Notes: generated by a model not told the origin, from the sequence alone. A stretch of 64,000 bases of DNA from Cynocephalus volans (GCF_027409185.1 NC_084465.1:29367864-29431863); one strand, 5' to 3'. Counted from the stretch's first letter, positions 46,831 through 61,760 are shown. Numbers and translations are program-made.

Positions 46831-49800
46831 TGACAAGGATAATGATCTTTAAGGAGCAAAAACTAGACCCAGTTTGAGTTATGAAAAAGGAAAATTTCAA
46901 ATTTGAAAATTGTTATACCCACTCACACATGGTAGCTGGGATTTAAGAACATGCATCTTTTATCAGCAGGGACCTGAGATTGAAATAGATATTTAATAGG
47001 GCCCTGGAGCTGCTGGACAGGCATAATGGTCCATAATGATTTTATGGAGTGGGCCAGTGAACCAGGACACAAAAGGGTTTATGTGTTAGGCCTTAACTAT
47101 TATGAGGAAGCTGTAATAGCCTATTGTAGCAAAAACCTCACTTTTCAGAAAGTACCTAAAGACGAATTTACACAGTAGGGATTTTTAACTAACAGTGACA
47201 GCTGTCTCCCATTGAAGAGGCATTTTTTACTAAGAACAAATAAGAGAAGAATCTGGCTGCTTCAACATATTTAATTTCTAAGTATATTGATGTATAGTAT
47301 TCAAATCCAATTACCATATTTATGGATCTCATTCTGCCTACAGAATATAAAAGTGGCATATTTAATATGAATAATAAAGAAAAGATGTCTTAGTCTATTC
47401 CTTATTGCTGTCAGCTTCAGAAATTCACAAGTATGTTAGAACATACTTTAACTTAATTTTCACTATTAATACATAATAATAATTCCTTCTTTCAATCATT
47501 ATACGTTCTAAGATTAGCATTAAAATCCAGGATGAAATGACTCATGCTGAATTAAGCTAAATAAATATTTAAAATTGCTTTGAACATCCAGTAATGACAA
47601 AGTACAGCCACACTATGGAACTGAAATATTTAATGAAGGTATTTTGTTTAAAGGTTGTGCACAGGTCACTCGCGTACACACATACTAAAATTTTTAAATA
47701 TTGTTTATAGCCACATATAATTCATTTATGATTACATAGAATACACATACTTCTTTTCAATGAAAAATTCAGCAAAAAATATTTATGGTGTGTTCTAAAA
47801 TTGCACAATTTTTAAGGCTTAATATATATGCGATGAGTATGATATGGTCCTTCCACCTACTGAGATGACTAGTGTATGTCATATATTAATAAACGGCATT
47901 GATTTTCTAAACTAAAATATTAGAGTTGGAGGAACTCTCTCCTATATATGGCACATAACACATAGTGTAGTCTAAGTACAATTTTTGCTGTCAAATTTTA
48001 CTTTTTTTTTTTTGCCCTATTTTGACTGGGGTTTTGTACTGCATTATGATTACTTATAAGTATATGAAAAGTTTATCTGACTATGAAATCATAGCAAAAA
48101 GTTTTAAATGTGCAAAACCACTTCTAGCTCCTGTATTATATGAAGACTCTATCTTAGCTTTTCCCTTAATCCAAATGCAAAGTCTTAACCATACAATAGT
48201 GATTTACCTTTCTCTATTTATTAAATCCTAAGGCCAGTAACATCTACTTCTCAGCCTGGTAAACTAGAAAAGACTTTCCTCTGATGCCACTCTGCCCTCT
48301 CTACCCCCAACCCCCATCAATAGGATTGTATTTAAACATGAACATGAATTCCTTTAATCAATATTTTGGTTTTGTTTCTCAAGCAAGGAGTAAAAATTAG
48401 ACACAGTTAATCAACTCATGGGTTCCTAGGGAGTATATATGGCATGCAAAATCTGCTAAATTCTGAATATTAGTGATAACAGTATGAAAATTATAAATTA
48501 TTCTTTAACAATTCCTAAAATGTTGACCTGTGTGCACACCTACGTTTAATGTTCCCTCTCTTTTTGATCTGCATTATTTTCTTGTGTTACTAAACTTTTT
48601 TTTTTCTTTTTAAAAATGATCTATGGAATGCATTTTGCACAAATAAAAAAATACTTGCATACTCATGATATGTTTTTTCTAGCACTTTGCTTTTTTGTGA
48701 CATGGAGTAAAAGGTATTGAGAAACAGAAGCTCTTTCTATTGAGAAGTCAGACCTCAGTAAACCCTCTCTGAGCAGGACCTCTTCTCTTGTTGAATAGCA
48801 GTATTATGGTGTATGGTTTGGCATGCCACTGGCATTGTTTTCTCTAAAATGCTAACAGTTGTGTTTTCATTTAGGTCAGTATGATGTAATGACTCACTCT
48901 TTAGAGGCAATGGAACTCATTCAGCATTAAAATAAGTAAAGTGTTCAGACATGAGAAGACAAGTTTGTCATATGCTATAGTAATTCAACCCTATCTGGGG
49001 TTTCATATTTGGGGTCATAGTTGAGGAGAGAGAGTGACAAATGAATATAATCAGGTGAACATGAACTGAAATAATTATACTGTAGAAAGTTTTGAAGAAG
49101 AAAAAAAGAACTAAGTATGTTAACTTAGAAGAGAAGACTTAAGGAAAGAGAAGAAGCAGGATAACTGACTCTAGATACATGGGATATCCTTAAAAGGAGG
49201 ATTGGATTTGGTCAAGTTACAATGTAGTTTAAAACTGCCTTGCAATGTAACAAGGTTTTAGTCAGAAACTATATGACCACCTCTTGGAAATGCTGTGCAG
49301 AAGTTTCTTGCTTTAAACCATAAGGTGTGACTAGATGACCCCTTAGTTTATTCCAGCAATTATGTGCTGTGTACCTACAATGTGCCAATCACTCTGCCAA
49401 AGGCTGCAAAGAACTCGGAGGAGTAAAGACACTATCTGTTTTCTCAACTGTGATAGATGTTAGAAGAAAAGCTAAAAAATTCTATGGGGTTTCAAAGTAG
49501 GGACATATTTCATATCTAAGATTCTCTGACTTGTGAGTGCCTTTTGAGATTCATCACGTAGTTATTAACGTGACATTGAGTAAGATTCAAAATCTGTCAA
49601 GTTGAACTAACCTAGAATGAAAATCATCTTAGACAGCAGATAAGCCCCTACAACTCTAACAATTATACCATGACCACAGAGACTGGCTTGGGTAGATGTG
49701 GGAGATTGTAGGGTGTTTCTAAACAACAATTAAAATGCACACTCAGGATCACTAATCTTATATCAGCCTGGAGCAGGTCTTTCAGGTTTAGGTGTGTATA

Positions 49801-52204
49801 ATTGATGTTTACTGATAAATAAAAGTAAACGTCATGAAAATGCAATTATGAAAACATTAGAATTTATTTTAAAAGTGCAATCTCATTGATCTATATATTT
49901 TCACAGCAAACCATATACATCACCTTAAATAGTTCTCCAATATTCAGCTTAATATAAATTTTTCAGAAAGGAAATCATTTAAATGATTTTTTTTTCTTTT
50001 TGTTTTTTTTAAGTTTATGGCTGCATTTTGCACAAAGCTCCATGAAATGCTTTTGAACACTGTCATATGGTTTTTAATAGATGAATAGAGCTAACCCATG
50101 GCAACTCGACAAGGAGGGAGTTAGGGAAAGACTTACCTCAATTTCACTCTCATCTGCCCTCAGATCTCCTGTGGATGCCTCCTATTGGCTGAACCCAAGG
50201 AGCTCCTTGATGGCTTCCAGTTGGGTCAGACTGCAAGGTACAGAACAGAATATGTAAAGCTAGAGCGTGCTTCAAGAGCAGCAAATGGAGTAGATCAGGC
50301 ACGTGTGCTTATTATGTGCAAGATTCTCTTCTCATGGGGTACAATCAGAAAGAGAACCGTTTCTGCCCTCCAGGAACTCAAAGTGGTCTGATGAGCATTA
50401 TGTTAGAAGTAAGTACGGTAAGCTGTATGCACAAATAGGAGAGACCTTACCTATAGTTGCTTCCTCCTCCTGTGGACTGTCAGTATTTACATACAGCCAC
50501 AGCTGCCACAAAGATAGAACAGAATAAAGATTAAATAAATTAAGTAGCACAGAATTTCTAAGTCCAATCCATGCTTTTACAAAGCCCCAAATATAGGGAG
50601 ATTTTCTGAATACAGCTGATTATTTGTACAAAAGAAATATATAGCTAAACTTTTTAAAAGTTGATATTTAATATTCTCAAGACTAAACCTATTAAAAAGA
50701 ACCCAACAACAAAATAATGAGGAGAAAGAAAATGTTCTGCTGCTCCACGAATCAAGTATAAATTATACTGAATTTTCCAGAAATAAAGTTCCATTCCCTT
50801 TTCAGTTAGGAGATGACAAGACAAATATTTCATATAGTAGGATTTTGGTTTTGTTTTTATTTCTAGATCTTAGAACCCTGACCCCAGAAACACAATGGCT
50901 TTGAATTCTGTAATGCTACAAAACAATCATTTAGCCTTTCGGCCTTGACTGCCTTATCTGTAAAACGGAAGTAATAAGACTTTCTATTTCCTTCAAAAGA
51001 CCTCAATTTTGATAACTAATAAGAAACTAATAGTAAAATATTTTGAGCTCCCTGGAGGTCAGCTACTAGCTGGGATAAAGTGGGTTATTATCAAAACACT
51101 TCTTGAGCTATTGGTACTTACAGCAACCGAAAACAGAATATATCATATCCTGTTGGAACTGCCCTTGGATAGGAAGAGTGCAATTATCCAAGGTTGAAAT
51201 TGATTGCAGAGTGTCTGTGAACATCTGGACTTTTATAAAGTGTGTCTTTGGAGCCCTAAGATATGTGGACTGTTTGCAGAAGTGGACTGTTCTCACAGAA
51301 GAGGTAAGTATAATATGAGTACACTGTTCTTGTTGCAGAGCTTTTTAGTACCGTGGCAGGGTCTGAATCAGGATAAAATTCCTTTTCCTCTGCCGTCTCA
51401 GCCACAAGTTATGCTGCCATTTGTAAGTAAGAGTATGAAGGTATATTTTCCTATTTGGGGAATCATTAGTGTAATCTTTAAACAGAGGCAGCAGATGTGG
51501 AAACTACACAGGTTGTTTCAGGCATCTGAAACAACTATGCCCGTATCTTCTCAGGTTCCTCAATTATGAAACAAGACCAGCTGAACCAAACCTTCTAGAA
51601 GTGAGGCCCAGGCTGGAGTATTTTGAGAAAGCCCCAGAGGGGAGTCTGATGCCCATTCACAGATGATGTCCACTGGAACAGGTGAAGTTTCCAACATGTC
51701 TCTTCTGTTTAAGTAACAGTGTTAAACAGATTCATATCCTTTCTCCACGATCTCTGAGATCTCCACTTCAACCATAACTCCTCCATGCTAAAAAATGAAG
51801 TTTGGTTGTTTAACCCCATCAGAGGCACAGCAACTACCATCTCCGGCTCTGCCTCTCCCACAGGCGCAGAAAAAATGATGATGTCATGGGGGACAGTTCT
51901 GTTTTCTTATCTCTTACAGATATATTAAAACGAAAGCCATTGGTTAGCTTGTTTCTGTTTTAGCCATTATTCCTAACCTTGAAACACAACTTAGGAAATG
52001 AAAAGTCATAGAATCACCTGGATAGAGTAGCGTTAATGAAAAATAGTTACATAGAAGTAGAGAGAGTAGAAAATAGAAGCCATATTGCAGTCCTGTTCTT
52101 GGGTACCACTGAAAGATTACTTTACGTGTAGCATTTGTTCAGGGGACCCCAAAATGCTGGATCTTGCCCTCAGCCACAACTGCTCCTCAAAGAGTTCCCT
52201 GGGA

Positions 52205-52206
<2 letters not shown>
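46831..52206. other. Intergenic, mostly unrecognised
   Basis: Mostly unique. The segment around 50130-50290 (GATGCCTCCTATTGGCTGAACCCAAGGAGC) resembles a widespread old mammalian repeat that I do not name. A 121-codon open frame at 51204-51569 has no recognisable domain and no start context worth calling. Confidence 0.45.

Positions 52207-52295
<89 letters not shown>
52207..52295 (+). repeat. (AC)n microsatellite
   Basis: About 44 uninterrupted AC units, then AGAAACACACAAACAC. Open frames across it (His/Thr or Cys/Val runs) are artefacts. Confidence 0.96.
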
Positions 52296-52299
<4 letters not shown>

Positions 52300-52387
52300 C
52301 ACACAAACACAATGGAGCTGGTAAAGGAGGAAAATAACTTATTACCAGCTAGACTTCAGAGCCTAAATTCCAAAGAAAGACCTAAAG

Positions 52388-52563
52388 CATTTGTTCTCCA
52401 AGTACGGTTCTCAGACCAGCATCATAAGTATTACCTGAAAACTTGTTAGAAATGCAAATTCTTAGGTCCCACCTCAGACCTACTAAGTCTGACACTCTGG
52501 AATGAGATCTAGCAGTCTGTATCAGCTCCCCCACCCCAGGTGATTCTGATGAAGAACCACTGT
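52388..52563 (+). mobile_element. MER5A (hAT-Charlie non-autonomous DNA transposon)
   Basis: TTTGTTCTCCAAGTACGGTTCTCAGACCAGCATCATAAGTATTACCTGAAAACTTGTTAGAAATGCAAATTCTTAGG...CCAGGTGATTCTGATGAAGAACCACTG is a full-length MER5A with both ends present. Confidence 0.88.
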
Positions 52564-54510
52564 CTTAAAGGAACAACATAAACTATGGCCACAAGGTCTT
52601 CCTAATTTCTCTAAAGTCTATTCCAGGTCTTAGTTTCTTAATTCAGAATGAGGGGAGAGGCAGATCCCCAGTTAGAGGAAAAGGAGTGAGAGATAGAATA
52701 GGAGCAAACATTTACTTCAGTGCCACTAGGGAGTTGTGGGTTTGGGATGCCCACTCTTGGTCTTTCCAAATAAGGGCAATAACTGTTGGATGGACAGAAA
52801 ATCAGAGGGTGTGAAGACGTGGAAGTCCCTGATAATCTAAAAGGCAGACTCACCACTGTGTAGGGCAATAACATTTTTGGAAAGATCTTTGCTGAACCTG
52901 TTTATATTTATTTTACTGTTTAATTTTTTTTTTCATTTGTGATGATACATGAACGAAATACGATAATCTTTAAATGTGTAGGGCTTGTAAATATCTTAAT
53001 TTTTTCCTCCAGTGGAGATGGAAGGAAGGAAAAAGACCGTGTGCGTTTGGAGGTGTGTGAGAGCTAGACAGCAAGTCTTCTCATTTCTAGACATCAGGCA
53101 TCTATCCATTGCCCCCTTACCATTCAGGTTCTGTGGACAGTAATAAAGATATACACTTGTAACCGTTACCTTTTTGTTCCACGTTCACTGGTTCACTGGT
53201 TGGTGCTTTGGGTCTGTATTCTCAACACTGAGTAACACTTCATCTCATTGGGTAAGGAGGGTCTTACATGGAATTGGGCTTATCCTTGAGGAGGCGTGAG
53301 AGGTATGAGGGACGGTCTTGAGCGTCCCCTGGAGGTTGGCACCGCACCTTATATATACTCAGGACATCAACTTGCACAGGCCACACCTCTTATGACACAG
53401 GAGAGAAAGTAAGGACGATAGGCCCTACTAAATTGTTCAAAATAATGTAGCTCGTGGCATTTGTCAGATCATTGCTATTTCCAAGATATAGCCATGGGTG
53501 ACTATTCAATGTTTAATTAGTAAAAGTAGAAAAAATGTAAAATTCAGTTCCTCAGTCACAATAGCTACACTGTAGTGCTCAGTAGTCACATGAGGCCAGT
53601 AACTACCATACTGGATGGTGCAGATATAGAAAATCATCGTACAGCTGAAGGTGTTAGAGGGAGTTAGGAGGGAGGATGTGGCAATAATTTAATATTAACA
53701 AGAATAAGTCATATACTAGGGAAGTGACACTGTGACATATAGATTCCAACTAGTGTCTCCGAACACAGGACAAATGCTTCTGAATTAAAGATCAGTTAGA
53801 AGGAAACTTTATCCTGAATCCTAGGCTGTCAAGGACACAGCTTTATAATCACAATCTCTTCGTGACCAACTGCTTCTCACTGTCATCCAGGAGAGCCTCT
53901 TACCACTAACCCTGCTCTCTATGGTATTCTCTAAATAGTTCCTTTATGTTAAAATCAAGACCCTCATCACTGGCAAACATAACAGCCTAAAACTCCCATT
54001 TATCCCATCCTTACTGTAGTTACAGATTTACAGTACTGTCTCGTTGTTTTCCCAACCATTGCACCAATTCCCTTTGTAAAGCAGGAAAGCCAGAATTTCT
54101 TCCAAGTTTCTTTCAAACCCTTTTCTCAGACCTCTTTAGGGGGTGAGTAATCAGAACACAGTGGTCAAAAAGGACCAACAGGGCTAGCAGTACCCTCTCC
54201 CCTGCGTCTAACTTTTCTGCAAGGACAATGTTTACCATGTAAAATAATAGCATTTTTTAAACTAGTTTTTTTGCCTGGTGTTGCAAGATAATATGCTGTA
54301 AAAAGAGGGCAAGGTTAAAGAGGGAAATTTCTAGATTCCCATTAGCCCTTGGTTTTATCTTATGGTAAAGGGACAGGTGATGATTGTTCTGTCTAATTGC
54401 GTGATAAGCATGGGAGAAGGAGATATGATTGAGTAATAGGGCCAATTTTAAATGTAGAATAGCAAGCACAAAATCAGTCAGCAAATACCAGTAGCTGCCC
54501 CTGGCAGCTC
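52564..54510. other. Intergenic, mostly unrecognised
   Basis: Apart from the transposon relic at 53440, no gene or named repeat was seen. The part at 53190-53400 is locally less AT-rich. Confidence 0.45.
53440..53640 (+). mobile_element. DNA-transposon relic, family not assigned
   Basis: CAGTCACAATAGCTACACTGTAGTGCTCAGTAGTCACATGAGG...TACCATACTGGATGGTGCAGATATAGAA matches a common mammalian MER-class element that ends GTGGCTACCGTATTGGACAG. Confidence 0.5.
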
Positions 54511-54675
<165 letters not shown>

Positions 54676-56343
54676 GATTTTTTTCTTTATGTGGCTTGAA
54701 GGCCTTTTGTGAGCTCTACCTGTCCAGTCCAGTTTTTGTGATCCTCTCCTAGAATAGAATGTTTTTTAAGCATTATGCAATGGTATATTTATGGACTTAC
54801 TTACCAGCAACTCTGTTTTTGTAAAGATTAAAGGGCACTTTTCCTTGTAAATATTAACTATTTTGAGGAAAATAAATCTATAATCATATAAGGGGTGGTT
54901 ATAAAACTATAAAACTGAATTCCCAAGTCACACACACAATCTCATTTATATTTCCTATAAATACTCAAGTATTTTCCATGTCAGATTTATGTTACTTGTC
55001 ATTCATATAGAGTACAATATAATTTAACAGCATGGTCCAGGGATGGATATATCAGATAAAAATTAAAACGCCTTGATCATTTGTAAAACAAAAATTCGCC
55101 ACAGTTTTAAAACAATATTCAAAGTATAGCAATGTTGACTTATTCAAATTAGAGTCTAATTCTGTACATAAAAATTGAGTAAAAGCAGACATATATATAT
55201 ATATAGTAATACTCTTTCAAATTACACTAATTGGGAGACAGGATAATCAAATCTGGGAGGAAATCCAAATTACAGAACACGTTAGATTAAGAATGCAGTC
55301 TTGCTATACTCAAGACATGAGGACAACAAAACTAAAAGCTCACAAGATATTTCTAGGTACTGGCTGACCTTTTTTAATTAGCATATTTTACTGCAAAATG
55401 AATAGAAGTCTGTTTTATTGGTTAGGAGACAGAGAGGTAAACCAAATGAACTTTCTGGATCTTTCCAGATCGTAATCTATAATTCTATGGTCTGTAAATA
55501 GCAGCATCTAGTTATATAAAACTGATTAATGTGACAAAAAAGTTAAACACACTTCTTTCAAATAGGTTAGACGTGTTTTACCTTTAGTCCAGTTTTCTAC
55601 AATATTTTATGTTTTGCTTCTCGAGAGAGAACTTTGTGCTGAACGGTGTAAAGAGGAGGTAAAATGATAATACATTTTACATTAGTGGAATCTGAGTTAA
55701 TAACATTCTCGTCTGATAAACATCTTCAAGTATGTATACTTGAGAGCAAAGACGTAGTTAAATTCCAGCTCTGCCTCAAGTGACCGCTTTATAACTTCTC
55801 TAACCTCCAGTGAGGCGTTTAAAGCCTTTCGTCTCTGAGGATCTTTCCTTGCCTAATTTCTGCTGTTATATGCACAGTTTTAGTTTCCTTACAATCTATA
55901 CACAATACATGGCATTAATCCAAAGGAATTTAGGGATTAGAGTTCATTTCTTATTGAATTGAATTACTTTTTAAACCCAAAAGAGAGGAAGTGCATCTGC
56001 AAAATTCTTGTGTTTTGCTTTCTGTCATTGAAGTGACTGAAAATCTCTCTGATAATTATTTATATCTACTCTGAAAAGAACTTTCATATTGGTCTCTTAA
56101 TTGTATACCTCAGGGAAATAGCATGGAAAAGGATTCTACGATACTCTCAATTCAATTATCTTTCTGATGACCTACAGATATACTGTGGCAAGAAGACGAG
56201 AAGTCAAGGACCTTTCAGCAGGCATATTGACGAGACTGAATGCCCCTAAACAAGTGTTTCCTGGAAAAACCTAATGACAGGTGATCTGATGGAACTTGTC
56301 ATACCTGTCATAATGTTGAGTTTCTTTAAGATTAGTGGGGGGT
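54676..56343. other. Intergenic, nothing recognised
   Basis: AT-rich sequence with a short (TA)n near 55192-55205 and no coding signal. Confidence 0.5.
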
Positions 56344-56702
56344 TGCTTAGTTTGCTCTGGCTGCTATAACAAAATACCATAAATTGAAGGCTTAAAGAAC
56401 AGACATTTATTTTTTGCAGTTCTGGAGGTTAGAAGGTCCAAGATCAAGATGCTAGCTGATTTGGTTCCTAGTGAGGGGCCTCTTCCTTGCTTGAAGATGG
56501 CTGTCTTTTTGCTGTGTCCAGGGAAGAGAGAGAGCAAGCAGTCTGATTTTTCTAAGGGCACTAATCCCAATATGAAGGCCCCACATTCATGACCACATTG
56601 AAACCTAATTACCTCCCTAAAGCCCCATCTCCAAGTACCATTACATTGGGAGTTAGGGCTTCAACATATGAATTTTGGGGGAACGTAACTCAGTCCATAG
56701 CA
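56344..56702 (-). mobile_element. Solo LTR, MaLR (MST) type
   Basis: TGCTTAGTTTGCTCTGGCTGCTATAACAAAATACCATAAATTG...GGGCACTAATCCC...CATTGGGAGTTAGGGCTTCAACATATGAATTTTGGGG...CAGTCCATAGCA is a complete reverse MST-class LTR of 359 bases. No retroviral coding remains. Confidence 0.88.
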
Positions 56703-58329
56703 GAGGTTCTTGGAGTGCCTAATAGCAGAAAATACTCACAAACAAAAATCAGAGAGCAGAAAGACAGCATCTTGATTAATTTCTAGATTTAGCTGACTTC
56801 TCTAAAGCTTGTATTTTATGATTTTTTTCTTTTGCTCCATGTTATAAAACAGACAAGGAGTAGAAAGAAATCCTGAGAATGATACTCTAAACATTAATTT
56901 TGGAAAACTTATATACTCAGTGTGTATCCTGGAAGTTAGGTGATTGTTTCATTTTGAGGAAAATGAAACAGTAGGTTTAGGAAATAAAACAAAAATCATT
57001 GTAGATAAAAATTGAAAGTATACCAATATCTACTATTCTGTGTTCATGTGTCACTCAATTGCCAGATTTGGGAGAAATCACAGAGGTTGACTTCCCCATT
57101 GTGATTGGTGGTCTCACTACCAACTGATCAACCCAGTCAGGTTAGTCAAAAATCTACTTAATGTATACGTCTAGGTCCAAAGGACAATCCTAAAAATTTG
57201 AAACAGTATTTTCAGTATTTTTTCCTGAATTCATCATTCCAAGACCTTTCTGTGCATTTTGTTAACATGATTGCAGAACTCTGGGAATATTTACTTAATA
57301 ACAATATCAGTTGACCAATAGTAAAACTCGTTTTATATGGAAAATTTGAAAACGGTTTAACATCAGTATGGGCGGCCCTACCATGATAGATACTTTGTTT
57401 CACTAATATCTCTCTTCTCCAGTATTCTTGTTAATTTTATGGTAGCTCTGACTCACAGCCTTGCCAAGGTTTATGTTTAACTGGCTCAGTAAAGGAAGTA
57501 TGCAATATTGAAACGTGGGGAAGAAAAAAATAACAGTATGATTTTGAGGATGAACAAATACTGTTTTGATATTTGGCTATAGCTTCTGAAAATGCTCACA
57601 GGATGTTTGAAAATTGCATTTCTAAATGTTATGGGCTTCAAGTCTTTCAACCATGTAATGAGTATATATTTTTTCTCCATTTATTTATTATTGGTAGAAA
57701 TTGAGTGATGGACTTTTCCACTGATGCCCCATCCATGTTTACTTTTTCATTGCTCCAGTCAGCACTGTTATCTGACAATGCAAAACAAGTTACATTTGGG
57801 TTGATTTACAGAGGCAATCTTTCTTTCAAAGAATTTTCATCTGTCACCATCATCTCCACTAAGATGCAGAACAGGGAATGACAGAACGATTAGTTTTATC
57901 TACATTTTGGTATGTTTTTCTTTGAATGGAAGTCCCACAGAATACAATTTTCAAGATAAAATAACAAAACTGTGATTATTTCAAATGGCAGAGTCTGATG
58001 GGGGATTATAAATTATTGCCTAAAAGTGCCAAATACTTTAGACCAGTAGCTGGAAATTGTGTCCTGAAGATTGTTTGGAATGACTGCTTCTCAGAATTTC
58101 TTTCTTCATTTAAGAAAATGAACTGTTTCTTGAAAATGGCAGGAGGCCAAAAAAGAAAAGAAAAAAAAAGCACAGAACGAAATAGCCAGGTCAAAACAAA
58201 TTCAAGTAAAATTGACTATACAGTGTATTTCTTGTCACATTAGTAGCACTTGCCAACAGTAATTTTCAGAAGTATGCTCCTTTGCTTCCTAAAGGGAAAA
58301 ATATTTTTAAAGCCCGTTTTAGCTTCAGT
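56703..58329. other. Intergenic, nothing recognised
   Basis: AT-rich, with only short open frames lacking domains. Confidence 0.5.
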
Positions 58330-59583
58330 TTTTTCAAATGAAACTAATTCCTTTTTAAATTAAAACATAATTGTTCATGCATAGTTGTGAGGTACAGAAT
58401 TGAATATCAATACCTGTATACAATAGGTGATGATCAAATCAGGATAATTAATACACTCATTTTTACAAAACATTATCATTCTTTGTGACCCTTAACCAAT
58501 TTCTTGCTAACCCTCCCCTTTTCCAATCTAATAAGCACAGTTCTGTTCTCTCCTTTTGAAGGTTCAGAGTACAATTGTGATAGTTCTTTCTCCTTCCTTC
58601 CTTCCTTCCTTCCTTCCTTCCTTCCTTCCTTCCTTCCTTCCTTCCTTCCTTCCTTCCTTCCTTCCTTCCTTCCTTCTTTCCTTCCTTCCCTCCTTCCTTC
58701 CATTTATTTATTTTTTAGCTCTGCCTTATGAGTGAGAACATGCAGTATTTATCTTTCTGTGCCTGACATTTCATTTAACACAATTTTCTCCAATTTCATT
58801 CATGTTGCTACAAAAGGCAGAATTTTATTATTTATTATTTATTTTTTTTGAGTAGTATTGCATTGTGTGTATATTTCACATTTTCTTATCCAGTCACCTG
58901 TCGATGGACATTTCAGTTGGGTCCAACTCTTGGCTATTATAAATAGAGCTGCAATAAACATGGGAGTACAGGTATCCCCTCGATATAATGATTTCCATTT
59001 CTTTGTGTATATATCCAGTGGTGGGATTGCTGGATCATGTGGCAGTTCTATCTGTAGTTGTCTCAGAAAACTCCATACTGTTTTCCATAATGGCTGCACT
59101 AATTTACAGGCTCACCAACAATGTAGAAAAGTTCCTCTTTCTCCATATCCTTGTCAGCATTTGTTATTCTCTGTCTTTTTGATAATAGCCAGTCTAACTG
59201 AGGTGAGATGATATCTCTCTGCATTATCATCTCTGCATTTCCCTGATGATTAGTGATGTTGAGCATTTTTTCCTGTATCTGCAGGCCATTTGTATGTCTT
59301 CCTTTGAGAAATGTCTATTCAGCTCCCTTGCCCATTTTTAATCAAATTATTTGTATATTTTGTGTTTTTACTGTTGAGTTCCTTGTATATTCTGAATATT
59401 AATCCCTTGTCAGATGTATAGTTCGCAGATATTTTCTCCTATTTTGCAGTTTGTCTTTTCACTCTGTTGATTGTTTCCTTTGCTATGCAGAAGTTTTTAG
59501 TTTCATATAATCTTATCAGTTTATTTTTTCTTTTGTTGCCTGTACACTTGAGGTCTTATTCGTAAAGTCTTTTCCCAGTCCTA
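58330..59583 (-). mobile_element. L1 3' end with (CCTT)n tract
   Basis: Minus-strand L1: 3' UTR at the left (AGGTACAGAATTGAATATCAATACCTG...GTGACCCTTAACCAATTTCTTGC), an expanded (TTCC)n at 58589-58700, then TATGAGTGAGAACATGCAGTATTTATC and the C-terminal part of ORF2 up to GGTCTTATTCGTAAAGTC. It has the same structure as the L1 at 13425-14725. Confidence 0.9.
58589..58700 (+). repeat. (TTCC)n microsatellite in L1 3' UTR
   Basis: About 27 TTCC units with a few variants, at the same L1 position as the tract at 13660-13955. Confidence 0.95.
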
Positions 59584-61517
59584 TAAATCTAATAAACTTA
59601 AAATGAATTTATCATCAACTCCTAACTGCAGGATCATTATAAAATTTAATACTTGATGTTTACAAAGAAAAGCTGTATGGTAGGTGATAACAAATTTGTT
59701 CAGCCACTTTACGTATGATGAACTCACCAAACAAGATTCCTATTTCTTGTTTGTGCGGTTGAACACAGGAGTGGCAATTTGGCAGAAGATGGTCACAATG
59801 ACAAAAATGTTGGTCAAATTTTTTCTTTGTCTGTCACTTACCGCAGAACAACATTTTCAAATCTAAATGAGAATATTGCTATACTGAATTATCTGTTTGC
59901 TAAAAAGTACCAGTGTGTTATTGGATCATTTTCCTTCTAAGTGGGTTTCTAGATTTGGAAATGAGCATAGAATGCTGAAGGCAGCTCTGTTTCCATAATA
60001 CACAAAATATAACTTAATGAGGTCAGCTACATGTGTTACTTGTCCCCTGTTGATCTATGCCAGCGGAAAATATCTGGGGAGAGTGGTGTGGCTAATTTAA
60101 GACTAAATTATCTGTTTTCTGTGAAAATACTTTCACAATCTGAATGAACATTAAATTACAGACTCCACTGATTCTCCATCTCTTCTGTCCCTGCCAAAAT
60201 AAAACATCTTAGGATTATCAGCAATGCTAACACTTGTCCATATTTACTCTGTCAAAACAGAGGGCTGCCCAGTTTTCTAGCCACTTTTGAGCTATAAATA
60301 CAGCCAACCAGATGGTTCAGTCAAAGAAAAAAAAAAAAAAAAAGGAGTCTTGCATCAAAAGTTTCTGAATTAGTGAATTAGATTATTGTGAATTTAATAG
60401 ATTTTGCTTTGTTTTGCTTTGCTAGTGAAAAGCATTACATTGCTTTTGGGAACAGTAATTTGACTTTAAGCTGTCAGCAGAGAAATGCCTGTGCAAATTA
60501 TGAATAAATGATGTGTAGTAGGTGGTCTTTGTGTTGGAAACCATATAATTAAGTTAAAAAATTTAAATAGATGAGTAGTTTACAAGGCAATTCTAGAATT
60601 GATTAGTAGCCACAGATACGTTTGGTTTGTGGGACTGAGATAAGACAGTGAAACTTTCTCCTTTAAATAGTTGCAACCTTTAACTAAGTGTGCCTGGCTG
60701 TTCATTTCGTATTCCATTTGGAGGGTGTGCAGTAGGAGACACGGGAAAGGGAAAGAAAGAATTCTCTGAAAAGATGGGGCAAGAGGATAAGCTGAAGTGA
60801 GCATCTTTGAATGATTTTATTCTATCTGAAAAAATTGAAACATAATAAGAACCTAGAAGTCCTCTCTGTATTTTTTTACTGTATTTCAAAATATGTGTAC
60901 AGCTCAAGAAAAATGATAGAGAGGGGTCTCCTGGCAATTATTTTGATCTCTTCAATGGATCACTGAAACTTTTCATGAAAAGTAACAATGATAGAATAAA
61001 GGTATGCTGAATCTTATATTAACACATTAAAGCTATGGTGATAAAATGATTTTTTATTCTATATTTTTAAAAAGTGGTTATTTATTTGTTTAAGGGATAC
61101 TAATATGGTAGTATAGAAATAAAGCTGCTATAGAGTTGCCAAATTTTGCTAGTATGATTAAATAACTCTAGAAAAGATGTATTTCTATCAAAAATAAAAC
61201 AACATATATAGTTTTCCCTGAAAATAGGTCCCTTGAAGGAAAAGGGTTACATGTAGTTAACGCTGTACATTTAAGAGCTTTTAATCCTATTCTGTGAATA
61301 ATTCCTGTTCTTAAATTCTTTTCTAAAAGTTGCAAGTTTATTTACTCTTATCCAGCATAAGTGACAGCAGGAAATGTGGCTAGTGACATATTGTCCTAGC
61401 CTCTTTAAAAAACATGCTGAAAGAATAAAAGAGTTATTACAGAGCCAAGGGCTAAAGAATGAAATTTGATTTTACTACCTGTGTCTGTTGAAATCCACAG
61501 TGACAAGCACATTTCTA
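59584..61517. other. Intergenic, nothing recognised
   Basis: AT-rich and apparently unique; an A-run lies at about 60327-60343. No gene-like signal. Confidence 0.5.
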
Positions 61518-61760
61518 AAGGCCTTTTTTTTCTTTTGAACTTATTTAAATTTTTTATTTATCTCTAATTGGCAAATGAAAATTGTACATATTTATGGTGC
61601 ACAACATGATGTTTATATATACATATGCACATTGTAAAATGGCTAAATAAAGCTAATTAACATATGCATTGCGTCATATACTTTTTTTGTGTGGTTAGAA
61701 CACTTCAAATCTATACTCAGCAATTTTCAACTACACAATATGTAAAAGCCTTATTTTGTA
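61518..61760 (-). mobile_element. L1 3' end (old)
   Basis: T-run, then TTATTTATCTCTAATTGGCAAATGAAAATTGTACATATTTATGGTGCACAACATGATGTTTATATATACATATGCAC, an antisense L1MA/L1PB 3' UTR. Confidence 0.75.

Noticed and set aside
51204..51569. 121-codon open frame on the + strand
   Set aside because: No domain, no splice context and no similarity that I recognise; a frame of this length is expected by chance in 64 kb.
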